Source: Acidisphaera sp. L21 (lineage in GTDB: Bacteria > Pseudomonadota > Alphaproteobacteria > Acetobacterales > Acetobacteraceae). From it: a stretch of 55,558 nucleotides of DNA. Every line of letters starts with the position of its first letter. Positions within the stretch are counted from its first letter, which is position 1. Positions 27,758-35,886 of the stretch are shown here, one piece after another. The DNA lies in contig NZ_LMUY01000081.1 of assembly GCF_009765685.1 (NCBI RefSeq), forward strand, positions 1 through 55,558. The letters are read 5' to 3'. Below the pieces are notes generated by a model. The model searched no databases, was not told the DNA's origin, and saw only the letters and a list, made by a program, of their open reading frames with translations. The position numbers and the translations under genes are program-made.

Positions 27758-28102
27758 CTATGAATTTGCGATCCCTAACTCTTCCCGGATATGCGCGAAT
27801 TTTGCCGGGTCAGCCAAGCGCCGGTCCGCCATCATCGCGGACAATTCAGCCAAGCCTGCTTCTGTAAAGAACAGCCTCGGTGGCCGTTTGGTGGTGTCCA
27901 ACTCGAGTAGGCCTCGTTCAAGCATGGATTGAGCGGGTGGTGGCATCTTGGGCTCACCTGCGTGCGGTCCGCCGCGCCAGGTCTTGATCTGTATGCCCTC
28001 CGCGACTGTTGGGTATGTCGAAAAAAACATATCCAATTCTCTGCGAACGAACTCGCGCTCTTTGGGGTTCAAAGTCATTGTTGATGCCGGCGCCGTTGTC
28101 AT
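27758..28102 (-). CDS. Conserved hypothetical protein
   Basis: A 114-residue soluble protein (KEREFVRRELDMFFSTYP, then EPKMPPPAQSMLERGLLEL and PRLFFTEAGLAELSAMM). The second half has the look of a small winged-helix or RNA/DNA-associated domain (pattern of MLERGLLEL...LFFTEAGL). I do not recognise a named family. ATG at 28102 or at 28078 are both possible starts. Confidence 0.55.
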   Translation of the reverse strand: MTTAPASTMTLNPKEREFVRRELDMFFSTYPTVAEGIQIKTWRGGPHAGEPKMPPPAQSMLERGLLELDTTKRPPRLFFTEAGLAELSAMMADRRLADPAKFAHIREELGIANS

Positions 28103-28157
28103 GCATGCTACATAGCAGTTTTCTTGGCGATCGTCTCATGCCGCTGCGGCAGAGGGG

Positions 28158-29843
28158 CTATCGGAAGTCTCGGCTATTCGGCATTTTGACCTTCGTTTGG
28201 GCCGATCCAGGATTAGGCCGTCGTATCTCATCCGCGCGACTGAGCACAGCATCGCTCCAGCTTGGTGAAGGGTGGGCCGTGTTGAGTTGCCGCAGCAGAT
28301 CCGTTCTGTCGATGAGACGTCGACAGATCAAATGCGTGATCGGCACCTCCGCACGCTCCGTTTCCCGCTCGATCTGGCCTTCGGCCACCATCAGCCTGGC
28401 ACCGATCATCGCCGCTCGATCCCGCTGGCCGACATCCGTATAGACCACGAGGTTAGCCACCCCGAACTCGTCCTCCAGCGTGATGAAAACGATGCCTTTG
28501 GCCGTGCCCGGCCGCTGCCGCATCAAGACGAGGCCGGGCAACCGGATCGAGCTGCCGGGCTTGGCGCTGTTGAGGTGGTTGGTGTCGTGGTAACCGAGCG
28601 CCGCCAAAGCAGGGCGTAGCAAGGCGAGCGGGTGTTGGCGCAAGGATAATCCCGTCGCCGCGTAATCCAGCACCACGGACTGCCCATTAGCCTCGACGGG
28701 AAGGGCTGGGGCAGGCTCCCGGATCAGCCCCGCCTCGCCGAGGGCATTTCCGGCCAACTGCAACAGTGGCGGGATGTTGTGCTCGATGGCCTTGGCATCC
28801 CACATCGCATCGCGCCGGCTAGCGCCCAGGCTGGCAAATGCGTCCGCCTCGGCAAGGGCTTCCATTGCCTTGCGGCTGACACAGGTGCGTCGTGCCACCT
28901 CCTCGACGGAACCATAAGGCGAACCGTTGCCCGACCGCCGTGTCTTGACGATCAGGCGGCCGTCCTCCTCCGCCAGCCCCGACGCCAGCCGCAATCCAAG
29001 CCGTAATGCGTGCTTATCAGCGCTCCGGACCTCAGGTTCCAGTGTGCTGTCCCAATCGCTGGCGTTGATGTCGAGCGGCCGCACCAGAACGTCGTGCTTC
29101 TTGGCGTCGCCGACGATCTGCGCCGGCGCGTAGAACCCCATGGGCTGGCTGTTGAGCAGCGCCGCCGCGAACACCGCTGGGTGGTGGCATTTCAGCCAGG
29201 AGGACGCATAAGCAAGATGGGCAAAGCTCGCGGCGTGGCTCTCTGGAAAACCATAGGAGCCGAACCCCTCGATCTGCTTGAACACGCGCTCAGCCAATTC
29301 GGGGTCATAGCCCCGCCGGACCATGCCGCCCACCAGACGTTCATGGTACATGCCAACGCCCTGCGTGTGCTTGAAGGTCGCCATCGCCCGGCGGAGTTGA
29401 TCCGCCTCATTGGGCGTGAAACCCGCCGCGACGATCGCTACCCGCATGGCTTGTTCCTGGAAAAACGGTACCCCGAGCGTGCGCCCAAGCACCTTCTTCA
29501 GCTCGTCCGGATCGCCAAACTCAGGTGAGGGCTGCGGATAGACCGGCTCTTCCTGACCCCAGCGACGGCGGAGATAGGGGTGCACCATATCGCCCTGGAT
29601 TGGGCCAGGGCGAATGATCGCGACCTGAACGACCAGGTCATAAAACACGCTGGGACGCAGCCGCGGCAGCATGGCCATCTGCGCCCGGCTTTCAACCTGG
29701 AACGTCCCGAGTGAGTCGGCCCGACGGAGCATGGCGTAGGTGTCTTCGCAATCCTGGGGCATTACAAGAACCCTCATTCCGCTGGACGGGGCAATCGACT
29801 TGATAAAAGGCCTACCGGAACGGCATTTTCCCAATTCCAACAT
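28158..29843 (-). pseudogene. dnaE2: Error-prone DNA polymerase DnaE2, N-terminal half deleted
   Basis: 561 codons match the C-terminal half of DnaE2 (full length about 1080). The match begins at YAMLRRADSLGTFQVESRAQ, then IRPGPIQGDMVHPYLRRR, GFGSYGFPESHAASFAHL (helix-hairpin region) and the OB-fold segment GIVFITLEDEFGVANLVVY. The PHP domain and the catalytic Asp pair of the palm are missing, so it cannot polymerise. The about 20 codons before the match look unrelated, placing the breakpoint near 29770. No imuA/imuB genes accompany it. Confidence 0.8.
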
Positions 29844-31143
29844 GCCCTAAACAAGCCACTTTGTCGCAGAACTTCCTTTGGTTGGCTCCACAGGGTGTTA
29901 GCAACCACCCGCCAAATCGGCCTTATACCAAGGCTCTTTGATTAGAACCCATCAGACGGTCCTCAGTCTGCCTTGGCGCACCTGATATCGCTGGGCTAGC
30001 CGCCGTGAGCTGAGCGGTTGTGATCAATGAGACCTGGTATTAGCTCTATTACAAGAGCCCTCACTTCGGATAGTCTATGCAGCCTTCCGCAACACGACAC
30101 ATATCTCCCGGTGTGTAACAGTCGCTGAACTGTAACCACGAGCTAGGGCAACACCACCTCAGTAGCGTTTGAGGGATCTTGTAATTCCGCGCTGCAATGG
30201 TCGAACTGGAATGCCATTGGAATTCTAAAGCTGACTTGTTCCTCGGAGAGGGCGATACCCTGCCCTGAGAACGACGATTTCTCCCCGGAGTTTGTGGCCC
30301 GGTGAGAGCCCGTTCGGCAGGCTAGCAATTCCAGCCTCTCTCTCGCGGACCATTCAAGTTACTCGGTCTGGTGCGTGCACCGCACGCATACGGGTGTGGC
30401 TCGGTTCGTTGTCGTCTATGTAGACAAACCGCGGTCCTGTCGTATCAGGCGGTCCGCACAGCTTCCGCATCGGGGCGTTCCTGAAATTGCGAGGCTCGTG
30501 CATCGGATCGTAGCCGTGATCATCATCGTAAATGCGATAATCTGCAATCAGTTATCATGAGCATAGCTATAAGCAAATAGCCAGGGCCAACAAGTAAAAC
30601 AGTCTCCATAAGCCCCATTATCAAGACCTCGTAGGTGCAAATGGCCAGTTGCCACAATTGCCAGGCCTCTGGCAGGGTGTTTCCGGGCCGGATGGTGGCA
30701 TTTTGAGCGCGCCGAAGGCCTGTCATGCGTGGGGTCAGTGTCGTTCATGGGTCGATGCCAACAGAAAACTGGACGTGATTACAGAGGGTTAGCTCCGCAG
30801 GTGTTCCTTCACCCAAAGCGGTTGCCGGATGCGCTTGGGCCTGCTTCCGACAACCTATTTTTGTCTCCGGGCTCGATTGTCGATGAACCGGCCGGCTGTC
30901 AGGCGTCGACCCTCGCTCCGAGGGACCAGCGGACGGCAAATTGGCTCGGGTCCGAGCACCTGGGGTCCGCCGCGTGGGGACGCACGGGGGAGATCACCGG
31001 CACACTGACCCGTGGGACCCAACCCGTATCGTGGCGTCATGGCCGTCACCGGTGTGCTTTCATGCGGAGAGTGCCAGGCCGGTACAAGATGGCAGAGGCG
31101 CCCCGGCGTCTGGACGTCCTGCCATGCGCAGGTTCGGTCGGGC
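29844..31143. other. 1.3-kb stretch without a recognisable gene
   Basis: The sequence between the truncated dnaE2 and the recombinase holds only short frames with no domain pattern; the longest (30729-31175) runs into the recombinase and looks random. I saw no tRNA, hairpin-T-run or direct repeat. It is visibly less GC-rich than its flanks in parts (30500-30620). It may be a scar of the deletion that removed the first half of dnaE2, or the end of the integrated element. Confidence 0.45.
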
Positions 31144-32316
31144 ATGACGGACGACAATCCTCTGGCGCGCGATGACGCTTCGGACGCACCCGCGAGCAGC
31201 CAAGCCTCCGCGCTCGCGATCGTGGGCCGAATGGCGCCAGCATCACCCGCGTCGGCAGAGATGCTGTCGCTGCTGTCGGGACCACTTGGGCAGGCCATCG
31301 AGACCGCCGCCACGTTTGCGGATGGCCGTTTGGCGGCCTCGACCAAACGGGCCTACGAACGCGACTGGCGTGGCTTCGCCGCTTGGTGCCGGACCCAGAA
31401 AGTCGACCCGGCGGCCTTGCCGGTGCATCCGGTGTTGGTCGCCGCCTATCTCGCCAGCCTGGTGCCGGCGCTCGGCAAGAGCGGATTGCAGGCGCGGCTC
31501 GCCGCCATCGCCCACCACCATCACGAGAAGGGCCATCTGTGGAGCGCGCGCCACCCGGCTATCACCGGCACCCTACAAGGCATCCTGCGCCAACACGGCA
31601 AGCCGATCCGCCCCTCCGCCGCCCTGACCTCAACGGAAATCCGCCAACTCCTCGGCAGTTGCGGCGGTGAGCCTGGAGGCGCTGCTGGTTCCACGACCCC
31701 CGCGGGCTTCGCAAGCCCTGGCGGCCTCACAGGTCCTGCGGGTTCCACGAACCCTGGGGGCTCCACGAGCCTGGCGGGGGTGCGGGATCGCGCCTTGTTT
31801 CTCACCGGCTTCGCCGGCGCCTTGCGCCGTTCGGAGCTGGTGGCAATCGACCGGGAGCACCTGAAGTTTCTCGATGTGGGGCTTACCATCCACATTCCGC
31901 GCAGCAAGCGCGACCAGGAAGGGCAGGGGGCCGATATCACCATTCCCTGGATGCGCGGCGAGGACACTTGTCCGGTGAAGGCGATGGAGCGCTGGCTGAA
32001 GCGCGCCGGCATCACCCATGGTGCGGTGTTTCGCGGCGTCACGGCGTGGGGCACGTTGGAGAACCGCCTGACGGCGGATGGCGTCCGGAAGATCCTGGTG
32101 CGCCGCGCCGCGCTGGCCGGGTTGACCGTTGATCCGCGCGAGCGCCTGTCACCGCATGGTCTGCGGGCCGGCTTCATCACCGAGGCGTATCTGGCCGCCG
32201 CCCCCGACGAGCAGGTGATGGCACACACCCGGCAGAAGGATGTTTCAACCATGCGCGGCTACCGGCGCCGGGCGAAGATCACCGGTGAGAACCCGGCCCG
32301 GTTGCTAGATTTGTGA
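31144..32316 (+). CDS. Tyrosine recombinase/integrase with a Gly-Ser-Pro linker
   Basis: A 390-residue recombinase. The N-terminal SAM-like core-binding domain is at about 55-160 (STKRAYERDWRGFAAWC). The catalytic domain has Arg in GALRRSELVAI, Lys in IPRSKRDQEG, HGLR in LSPHGLRAGF, a late His in MAHTRQKD and the Tyr nucleophile in TMRGYRRR. About 35 residues rich in Gly, Ser, Thr and Pro (31668-31780) are inserted between the domains and built from near-repeats. The start at 31144 (MTDDNP) is chosen because upstream codons lack homology. Confidence 0.85.
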   Translation: MTDDNPLARDDASDAPASSQASALAIVGRMAPASPASAEMLSLLSGPLGQAIETAATFADGRLAASTKRAYERDWRGFAAWCRTQKVDPAALPVHPVLVAAYLASLVPALGKSGLQARLAAIAHHHHEKGHLWSARHPAITGTLQGILRQHGKPIRPSAALTSTEIRQLLGSCGGEPGGAAGSTTPAGFASPGGLTGPAGSTNPGGSTSLAGVRDRALFLTGFAGALRRSELVAIDREHLKFLDVGLTIHIPRSKRDQEGQGADITIPWMRGEDTCPVKAMERWLKRAGITHGAVFRGVTAWGTLENRLTADGVRKILVRRAALAGLTVDPRERLSPHGLRAGFITEAYLAAAPDEQVMAHTRQKDVSTMRGYRRRAKITGENPARLLDL

Positions 32317-32323
32317 GGTTAGG

Positions 32324-32959
32324 GTGAGCGATTATGCGCAAGGTGCCCGCGGTATCGCTCCCGAGGCAGCGACGCGCAACGATCCCCTTGCACTGACGAG
32401 TACGGATTGGCTGCGGCACAACCTGATCGTGACCGGATCGGCGGACGCGGTCACGTCGTTCCGAACAGCGGCGTCCGGTGCGAGCGCCATTCCGTGGGTT
32501 TCTCCCGACCTCGATCTTCTCGAGGAGGACCGGGTGATGGCTCTGGTCCACCCGCCGGATGGCTCGGCGGGGCTCAGCCTGGCCGGAGCTCGGGCGCTTG
32601 CGGGGCAGATCCGCAGCGCCATCGAGGTCAATCAGCAGCGTGCCGCCGCCGCAATCGGCCGCGTTCGAAGCTGCCCCTTTGACCTGCACGCATTGCTGCC
32701 GGTGCCGGATCGCATTCTGCATCTCGGGCCAGACGATCCGGCCAGCATCGCCTGGCTTCGCACCCACTGGGGCGTGGTGCAGGCCCTTCGGCATGTGCGG
32801 CTGAAGACGGGCGGCGACGACCGCCGCCTTCGGCGCTCAGCTCGCGTCGAATTTGAATTTTGGTCGCCTGACTGGACGCCATGGTCTGCCATCCAGGCCG
32901 TGCGCCGCCGCTGGCCCGCTTTGGTGTTCGACATCCGGCCGGATTACGGCGGTGAGTGA
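32324..32959 (+). CDS. Hypothetical protein, possibly YubB ferredoxin-like fold
   Basis: A 211-residue protein starting at GTG, seven bases after the recombinase stop and overlapping the ScpA start. The C-terminal half (AWLRTHWGVVQAL, EFEFWSPDWTPWSAIQAV, WPALVFDIRPDY) resembles the DUF1281/YubB ferredoxin-like domain found on plasmids, where a W-G-T-K-W stretch is followed by a beta-strand of this type. This is a weak, by-eye resemblance. The middle (FDLHALLPVPD) is also typical of that family's lead-in. Confidence 0.6.
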   Translation: MSDYAQGARGIAPEAATRNDPLALTSTDWLRHNLIVTGSADAVTSFRTAASGASAIPWVSPDLDLLEEDRVMALVHPPDGSAGLSLAGARALAGQIRSAIEVNQQRAAAAIGRVRSCPFDLHALLPVPDRILHLGPDDPASIAWLRTHWGVVQALRHVRLKTGGDDRRLRRSARVEFEFWSPDWTPWSAIQAVRRRWPALVFDIRPDYGGE

Positions 32960-33809
32960 CGGACTAACGGACGGGGAGGGACGGGAGGGGGAGGTTGCCG
33001 AGGGGTCTGCTGATCCCGTCTGGGATGACTGGGATAATCCGCCCTGGGTGCCGGAGATGCCGGTGCTTCATCTCGACGGATTCGACGGCCCGATGGACCT
33101 TTTGCTGGATCTCACCGAGCGGCAGCGGATCGACTTTGGCCGCATGTCCGTCCGCGACTTGGCCGAGCAGTTCGTGGCCGCCATGGAGCGCCTTGCTGGC
33201 CGGGTGTCGCTGGAGCGGCGGGCGGATTGGCTGGTGTTGGCCACGCGACTGGTGCTGCTGCGGTCGCGGCTGTTGTTTCCGGCCAGCCCGGAAGCGGCGA
33301 TCGAGGCCGAGAAGGAAGCCGGCATCGAGGTCAGGCGCCTCGAGGAGATGGTCTTCGTGCGGGCGGCGGCGTCCTGGCTGACGGCACGGCCACGGCTTGG
33401 GATTGATGTTTTCAGCCGGCCGGCGACGACGGTGCCTTCGCGGGAGGGCGGCTACGTCGCGCTGATGGAGGCGTGTCTGGTCGTACTGCGGGGCAGGGGA
33501 GGGCGGCCGGAGGAGGCGCTGGTCTATCGGCAGGTTGTTCCGGACCTTTGGCGCGTCTCGAACGCGTTGGCACGGATAAGGTTGACGTTGGTGGACCATC
33601 CCGAGGGTGGCGAACTTCGCCGCTTCTTGCCGATTATCGCGGCCGACGTTGCTGATCGGGCCCTTAAAGCGAGGGCTGCGGTCGCGAGCACGCTGCTAGC
33701 GGGCCTTGAGCTTGCGCGAGAAGGCGTCCTCGCGATCGATCAGGAAAGCGACTTTGGACTCGTGCGGCTCATTGCTGGACGACAGAAAGAGGAGCTTGCA
33801 GCGGGTTAA
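32952..33809 (+). CDS. scpA: ScpA-like kleisin (segregation and condensation protein A)
   Basis: A 285-residue protein starting at GTG 32952 and overlapping the preceding stop codon. The N-terminal motif VLHLDGFDGPMDLLLDLTER is the SMC-neck-binding region of ScpA. LVLATRLVLLRSRLLFP follows in the usual place. The C-terminal winged helix (LRRFLPIIAADVADRAL, STLLAGLELAREGVL) is also present. ScpA bridges SMC heads in chromosome condensation. The partner ScpB is absent, and the neighbours are a recombinase and a small unknown instead of the usual chromosomal ones, so this is a second or mobile kleisin. Confidence 0.85.
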   Translation: MSDGLTDGEGREGEVAEGSADPVWDDWDNPPWVPEMPVLHLDGFDGPMDLLLDLTERQRIDFGRMSVRDLAEQFVAAMERLAGRVSLERRADWLVLATRLVLLRSRLLFPASPEAAIEAEKEAGIEVRRLEEMVFVRAAASWLTARPRLGIDVFSRPATTVPSREGGYVALMEACLVVLRGRGGRPEEALVYRQVVPDLWRVSNALARIRLTLVDHPEGGELRRFLPIIAADVADRALKARAAVASTLLAGLELAREGVLAIDQESDFGLVRLIAGRQKEELAAG

Positions 33810-34120
33810 TTCCGGCAGATGACCATCAATGCATCAGCCTGACGCCCGACATCACTGCCGGTTGGATCTTTAGACCATCGCTTTCCGCCAGAATCTGGCC
33901 GAAGGTGGCCTAGCGTTCCTTAGGTAAGGCAAGGAGATCACGTTCAGTTCCAGTGCTTCGCTGAGAGTAAAGTGGCACCATTGTGAGTGCGCCCGCTCCG
34001 CAGCGGCATTGGCGAGATTTGCCCGTCAATTTGCCAACGGCCCGTTGGCAAATTGACCCGCCGGTCGATTGATTGATCGCCGTCTTACGTCGGCGCCGCT
34101 CGCCGGCCTAAGGTGAGTCA
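33810..34120. other. Intergenic stretch with a long palindrome
   Basis: No gene seen. The notable content is the 33-base perfect inverted repeat at 34025-34057, listed separately, and AAGGTGAG just before the DUF1016 start. Confidence 0.6.
34025..34057. promoter_or_regulatory. 33-base perfect inverted repeat ahead of the DUF1016 nuclease
   Basis: The arms are 16 bases (GTCAATTTGCCAACGG and its complement) around one central C. There is no T-run, so a terminator is unlikely; an operator or a recognition site is possible. The 13-base half CGTTGGCAAATTG also occurs inside the adjacent nuclease gene (34425-34437). Confidence 0.6.
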
Positions 34121-35161
34121 ATGAGTGCCCCTCCGGTTCCCACCGGCTACCCTGCCTGGCTCGCCGATCTGAAGACGCAGATCCGCGAGGCGCGGCTGCG
34201 TGCTACCCTCGCCGTCAACAGTGAGCTCATTGGCCTCTACTGGCGCATCGGCCGCGACATCCTGGTAAGGCAAGCTGAACAAGGCTGGGGCAGCAAGATC
34301 GTCGGTCGCCTCGCCGTCGACCTGCGCGTCGCATTCCCCGACACCCGTGGCTTCTCCTCCGCCAACCTGCGCTACATGAAGGCTTTCGCCCAGGCTTGGC
34401 CTGATCCAGCGATGCTCCAACGGCTCGTTGGCAAATTGCCCTGGGGCCAGAATATCGAATTGCTCGCGGTCAAGGACCCGGCCGCGCGGCTATGGTACGC
34501 CGAGGCGACGCTCGAGCACGGCTGGAGCCGCCCCGTCCTTGGCGCGCAGATCGATACACAGGCGCACGCGCGACATGGCAAGGCGCTGACGAACTTCGCG
34601 CGTACGCTGCCGCCCGAGACCTCCGACCTCGCTCAGCAGGCGCTCAAGGATCCCTACCAATTCGACTTCCTGACACTACGGCAGGCCGCGCACGAGCGCG
34701 ACGTGGAGCGCGGCCTGATAGCGCGCGTCAAGGACCTGCTGCTGGAGCTCGGCAAGGGCTTCTCGTTCATCGCCAGCCAGCATCACCTGGAGGTCGGCGG
34801 ACAGGATTTCTACGTCGACCTCCTGTTCTACCATCGCCGGCTACGCTGCCTTGTGGCTGTCGACTTGAAGACAGGACCGTTCCGGCCGGAGCATGCCGGC
34901 AAGATGAATTTTTATCTCGCTGCGCTCGATGACACGGAGCGCGAACCGGGCGACAATCCCAGTATCGGCCTGATCCTCTGCCGCGAGCACAACCGGGTAG
35001 TCGTGGAGTACGCGCTCCGTGGCGTCGATGCCCCGATCGGCGTTGCCCGCTATCGTCTGCTGGCGCCAGAGACCCTCCCGGATGACCTTGCCAACGTGTT
35101 GCCGACCCAGGATGAACTGGCGCCCGGCATGCTACCGGCTGAGGAGACGGACGATGAATGA
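34121..35161 (+). CDS. PDDEXK nuclease-domain protein, DUF1016/YhcG family
   Basis: A 346-residue protein. The N-terminal DUF1016 winged-helix domain (about 10-165) shows ELIGLYWRIGRDI, FSSANLRYMKAF and KLPWGQNIELL. The C-terminal PDDEXK nuclease (about 190-320) has FIASQHHLEVGGQDFYVDLL and VAVDLKTGPF, the D...(E/D)xK active site. The length is normal. Relatives occur in defence islands and often beside restriction genes; the natural target is unknown. ATG with AAGGTGAG five bases upstream. It stands just left of the tRNA-Gly fragment. Confidence 0.85.
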   Translation: MSAPPVPTGYPAWLADLKTQIREARLRATLAVNSELIGLYWRIGRDILVRQAEQGWGSKIVGRLAVDLRVAFPDTRGFSSANLRYMKAFAQAWPDPAMLQRLVGKLPWGQNIELLAVKDPAARLWYAEATLEHGWSRPVLGAQIDTQAHARHGKALTNFARTLPPETSDLAQQALKDPYQFDFLTLRQAAHERDVERGLIARVKDLLLELGKGFSFIASQHHLEVGGQDFYVDLLFYHRRLRCLVAVDLKTGPFRPEHAGKMNFYLAALDDTEREPGDNPSIGLILCREHNRVVVEYALRGVDAPIGVARYRLLAPETLPDDLANVLPTQDELAPGMLPAEETDDE

Positions 35162-35253
35162 TCGGCGCTTCTGCCCGGGCTGTGCGTCGCTCGGTGTAGA
35201 GGACGTATGGACATTGAGCCGGCTTAGTCGAACTATCGTTGTTCTTCGGTGAT
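35155..35253 (+). CDS. Possible small ORF overlapping the nuclease stop codon
   Basis: An ATG at 35155 overlaps the DUF1016 stop codon and opens 32 codons (MNDRRFCPGC, then LGVEDVWTLSRLSR) that end exactly at the tRNA-Gly fragment. The CPGC pair could be half a zinc site. It may be the start of a coupled gene cut off by the attachment-site crossover. Confidence 0.3.
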
Positions 35254-35303
35254 CAACCTTGCCAAGGTTGGGGTCGAGGGTTCGAATTCCTTCGCCCACT
35301 CCA
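35254..35303 (+). other. 3' half of tRNA-Gly(GCC): probable integration (att) site
   Basis: The sequence runs from the anticodon stem-loop (CAACC-TTGCCAA-GGTTG, anticodon GCC) through the variable region and T arm (GAGGG-TTCGAAT-TCCTT) to the acceptor 3' strand and CCA end. The D arm and 5' acceptor strand that should precede it are absent; upstream sequence does not pair with the acceptor. Such 3' halves are left at the far end of elements that integrate into tRNA genes. The T arm has two G-T closing pairs, suggesting drift. Confidence 0.8.
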
Positions 35304-35332
35304 GACTTTCTGAATGAAATCAAGAGGTCGAA

Positions 35333-35355
35333 AGCAGTCCTTCGGGACCGTTTTT
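35333..35355 (+). terminator. Rho-independent terminator behind the tRNA-Gly fragment
   Basis: The stem GTCC/GGAC with a TTCG loop (35337-35348, extendable by flanking bases) is followed by CG and five T (35351-35355). It lies 33 bases after the tRNA CCA end, as expected for the original downstream flank of a tRNA gene. Confidence 0.6.
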
Positions 35356-35438
35356 GCTTAGAAGGCCCGGGGTCGGTGTCTGTGTGTCGGCGTGGAATTT
35401 TGGACGCTGATTGACAGTGGACGCAAATAAATGGCCAA

Positions 35439-35768
35439 TCAATCGTATAGCTGTGGCTTTAAACAGTGGCCTATTGAAAAATCGATCTTCGACCCATCAT
35501 TTCTAATTACCCAAAAGCATCTCTTCGAGAATTGCAAGACGTCCTTCGGCGGTGTGTTGACCTCAAATCCAGCGATCCCAGTTCTCGCCTTATCTTCAAA
35601 TTCATCGTGACGATCGAGTAACGCAGATAGATCGGTTGCATCTTCATCGCTGACGCGGACCCCGATATCGTAACGGTTCAACATAGCAGTGAAGAATGCC
35701 GTCGCATCTCCAGCCTTATCAAAAGTTCGGGTACTGAGGATAATCCGCCGCGCCCTGCCCATCGCCAA
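35439..35768 (-). CDS. DUF3223 (DCL family) single-domain protein
   Basis: A 109-residue protein with the DUF3223 pattern: TRTFDKAGDATAFFTAMLNRY, then LSALLDRHDEFEDKA, GIAGFEV and the cysteine-containing CFWVIRNDGSKIDFS. It resembles the N-terminal 100 residues of the 50573-51282 gene in this window but lacks the HNH-like tail. Members occur in bacterial defence neighbourhoods and in plastid DCL proteins linked to rRNA maturation. It is downstream of hamB on the same strand, about 118 bases away. Confidence 0.75.
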   Translation of the reverse strand: MAMGRARRIILSTRTFDKAGDATAFFTAMLNRYDIGVRVSDEDATDLSALLDRHDEFEDKARTGIAGFEVNTPPKDVLQFSKRCFWVIRNDGSKIDFSIGHCLKPQLYD

Positions 35769-35886
35769 TCCCTTTTAAAACGGGTTTCGTGCTTGTTGAT
35801 CAAACTCCGGCAGATCTATAGGCCTCCCCGTTGAGTCCTCTCGCAACAGCCAAACAACAGTGTTCAATGAACCGTAATATCTATAT

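Noticed and set aside
31668-31780. Short repeats in the recombinase as a CRISPR array
   Set aside because: Repeats are imperfect, contiguous, in frame and coding; there are no spacers.
35221-35303. A complete tRNA-Gly gene
   Set aside because: No D arm or 5' acceptor strand pairs with the visible 3' half.
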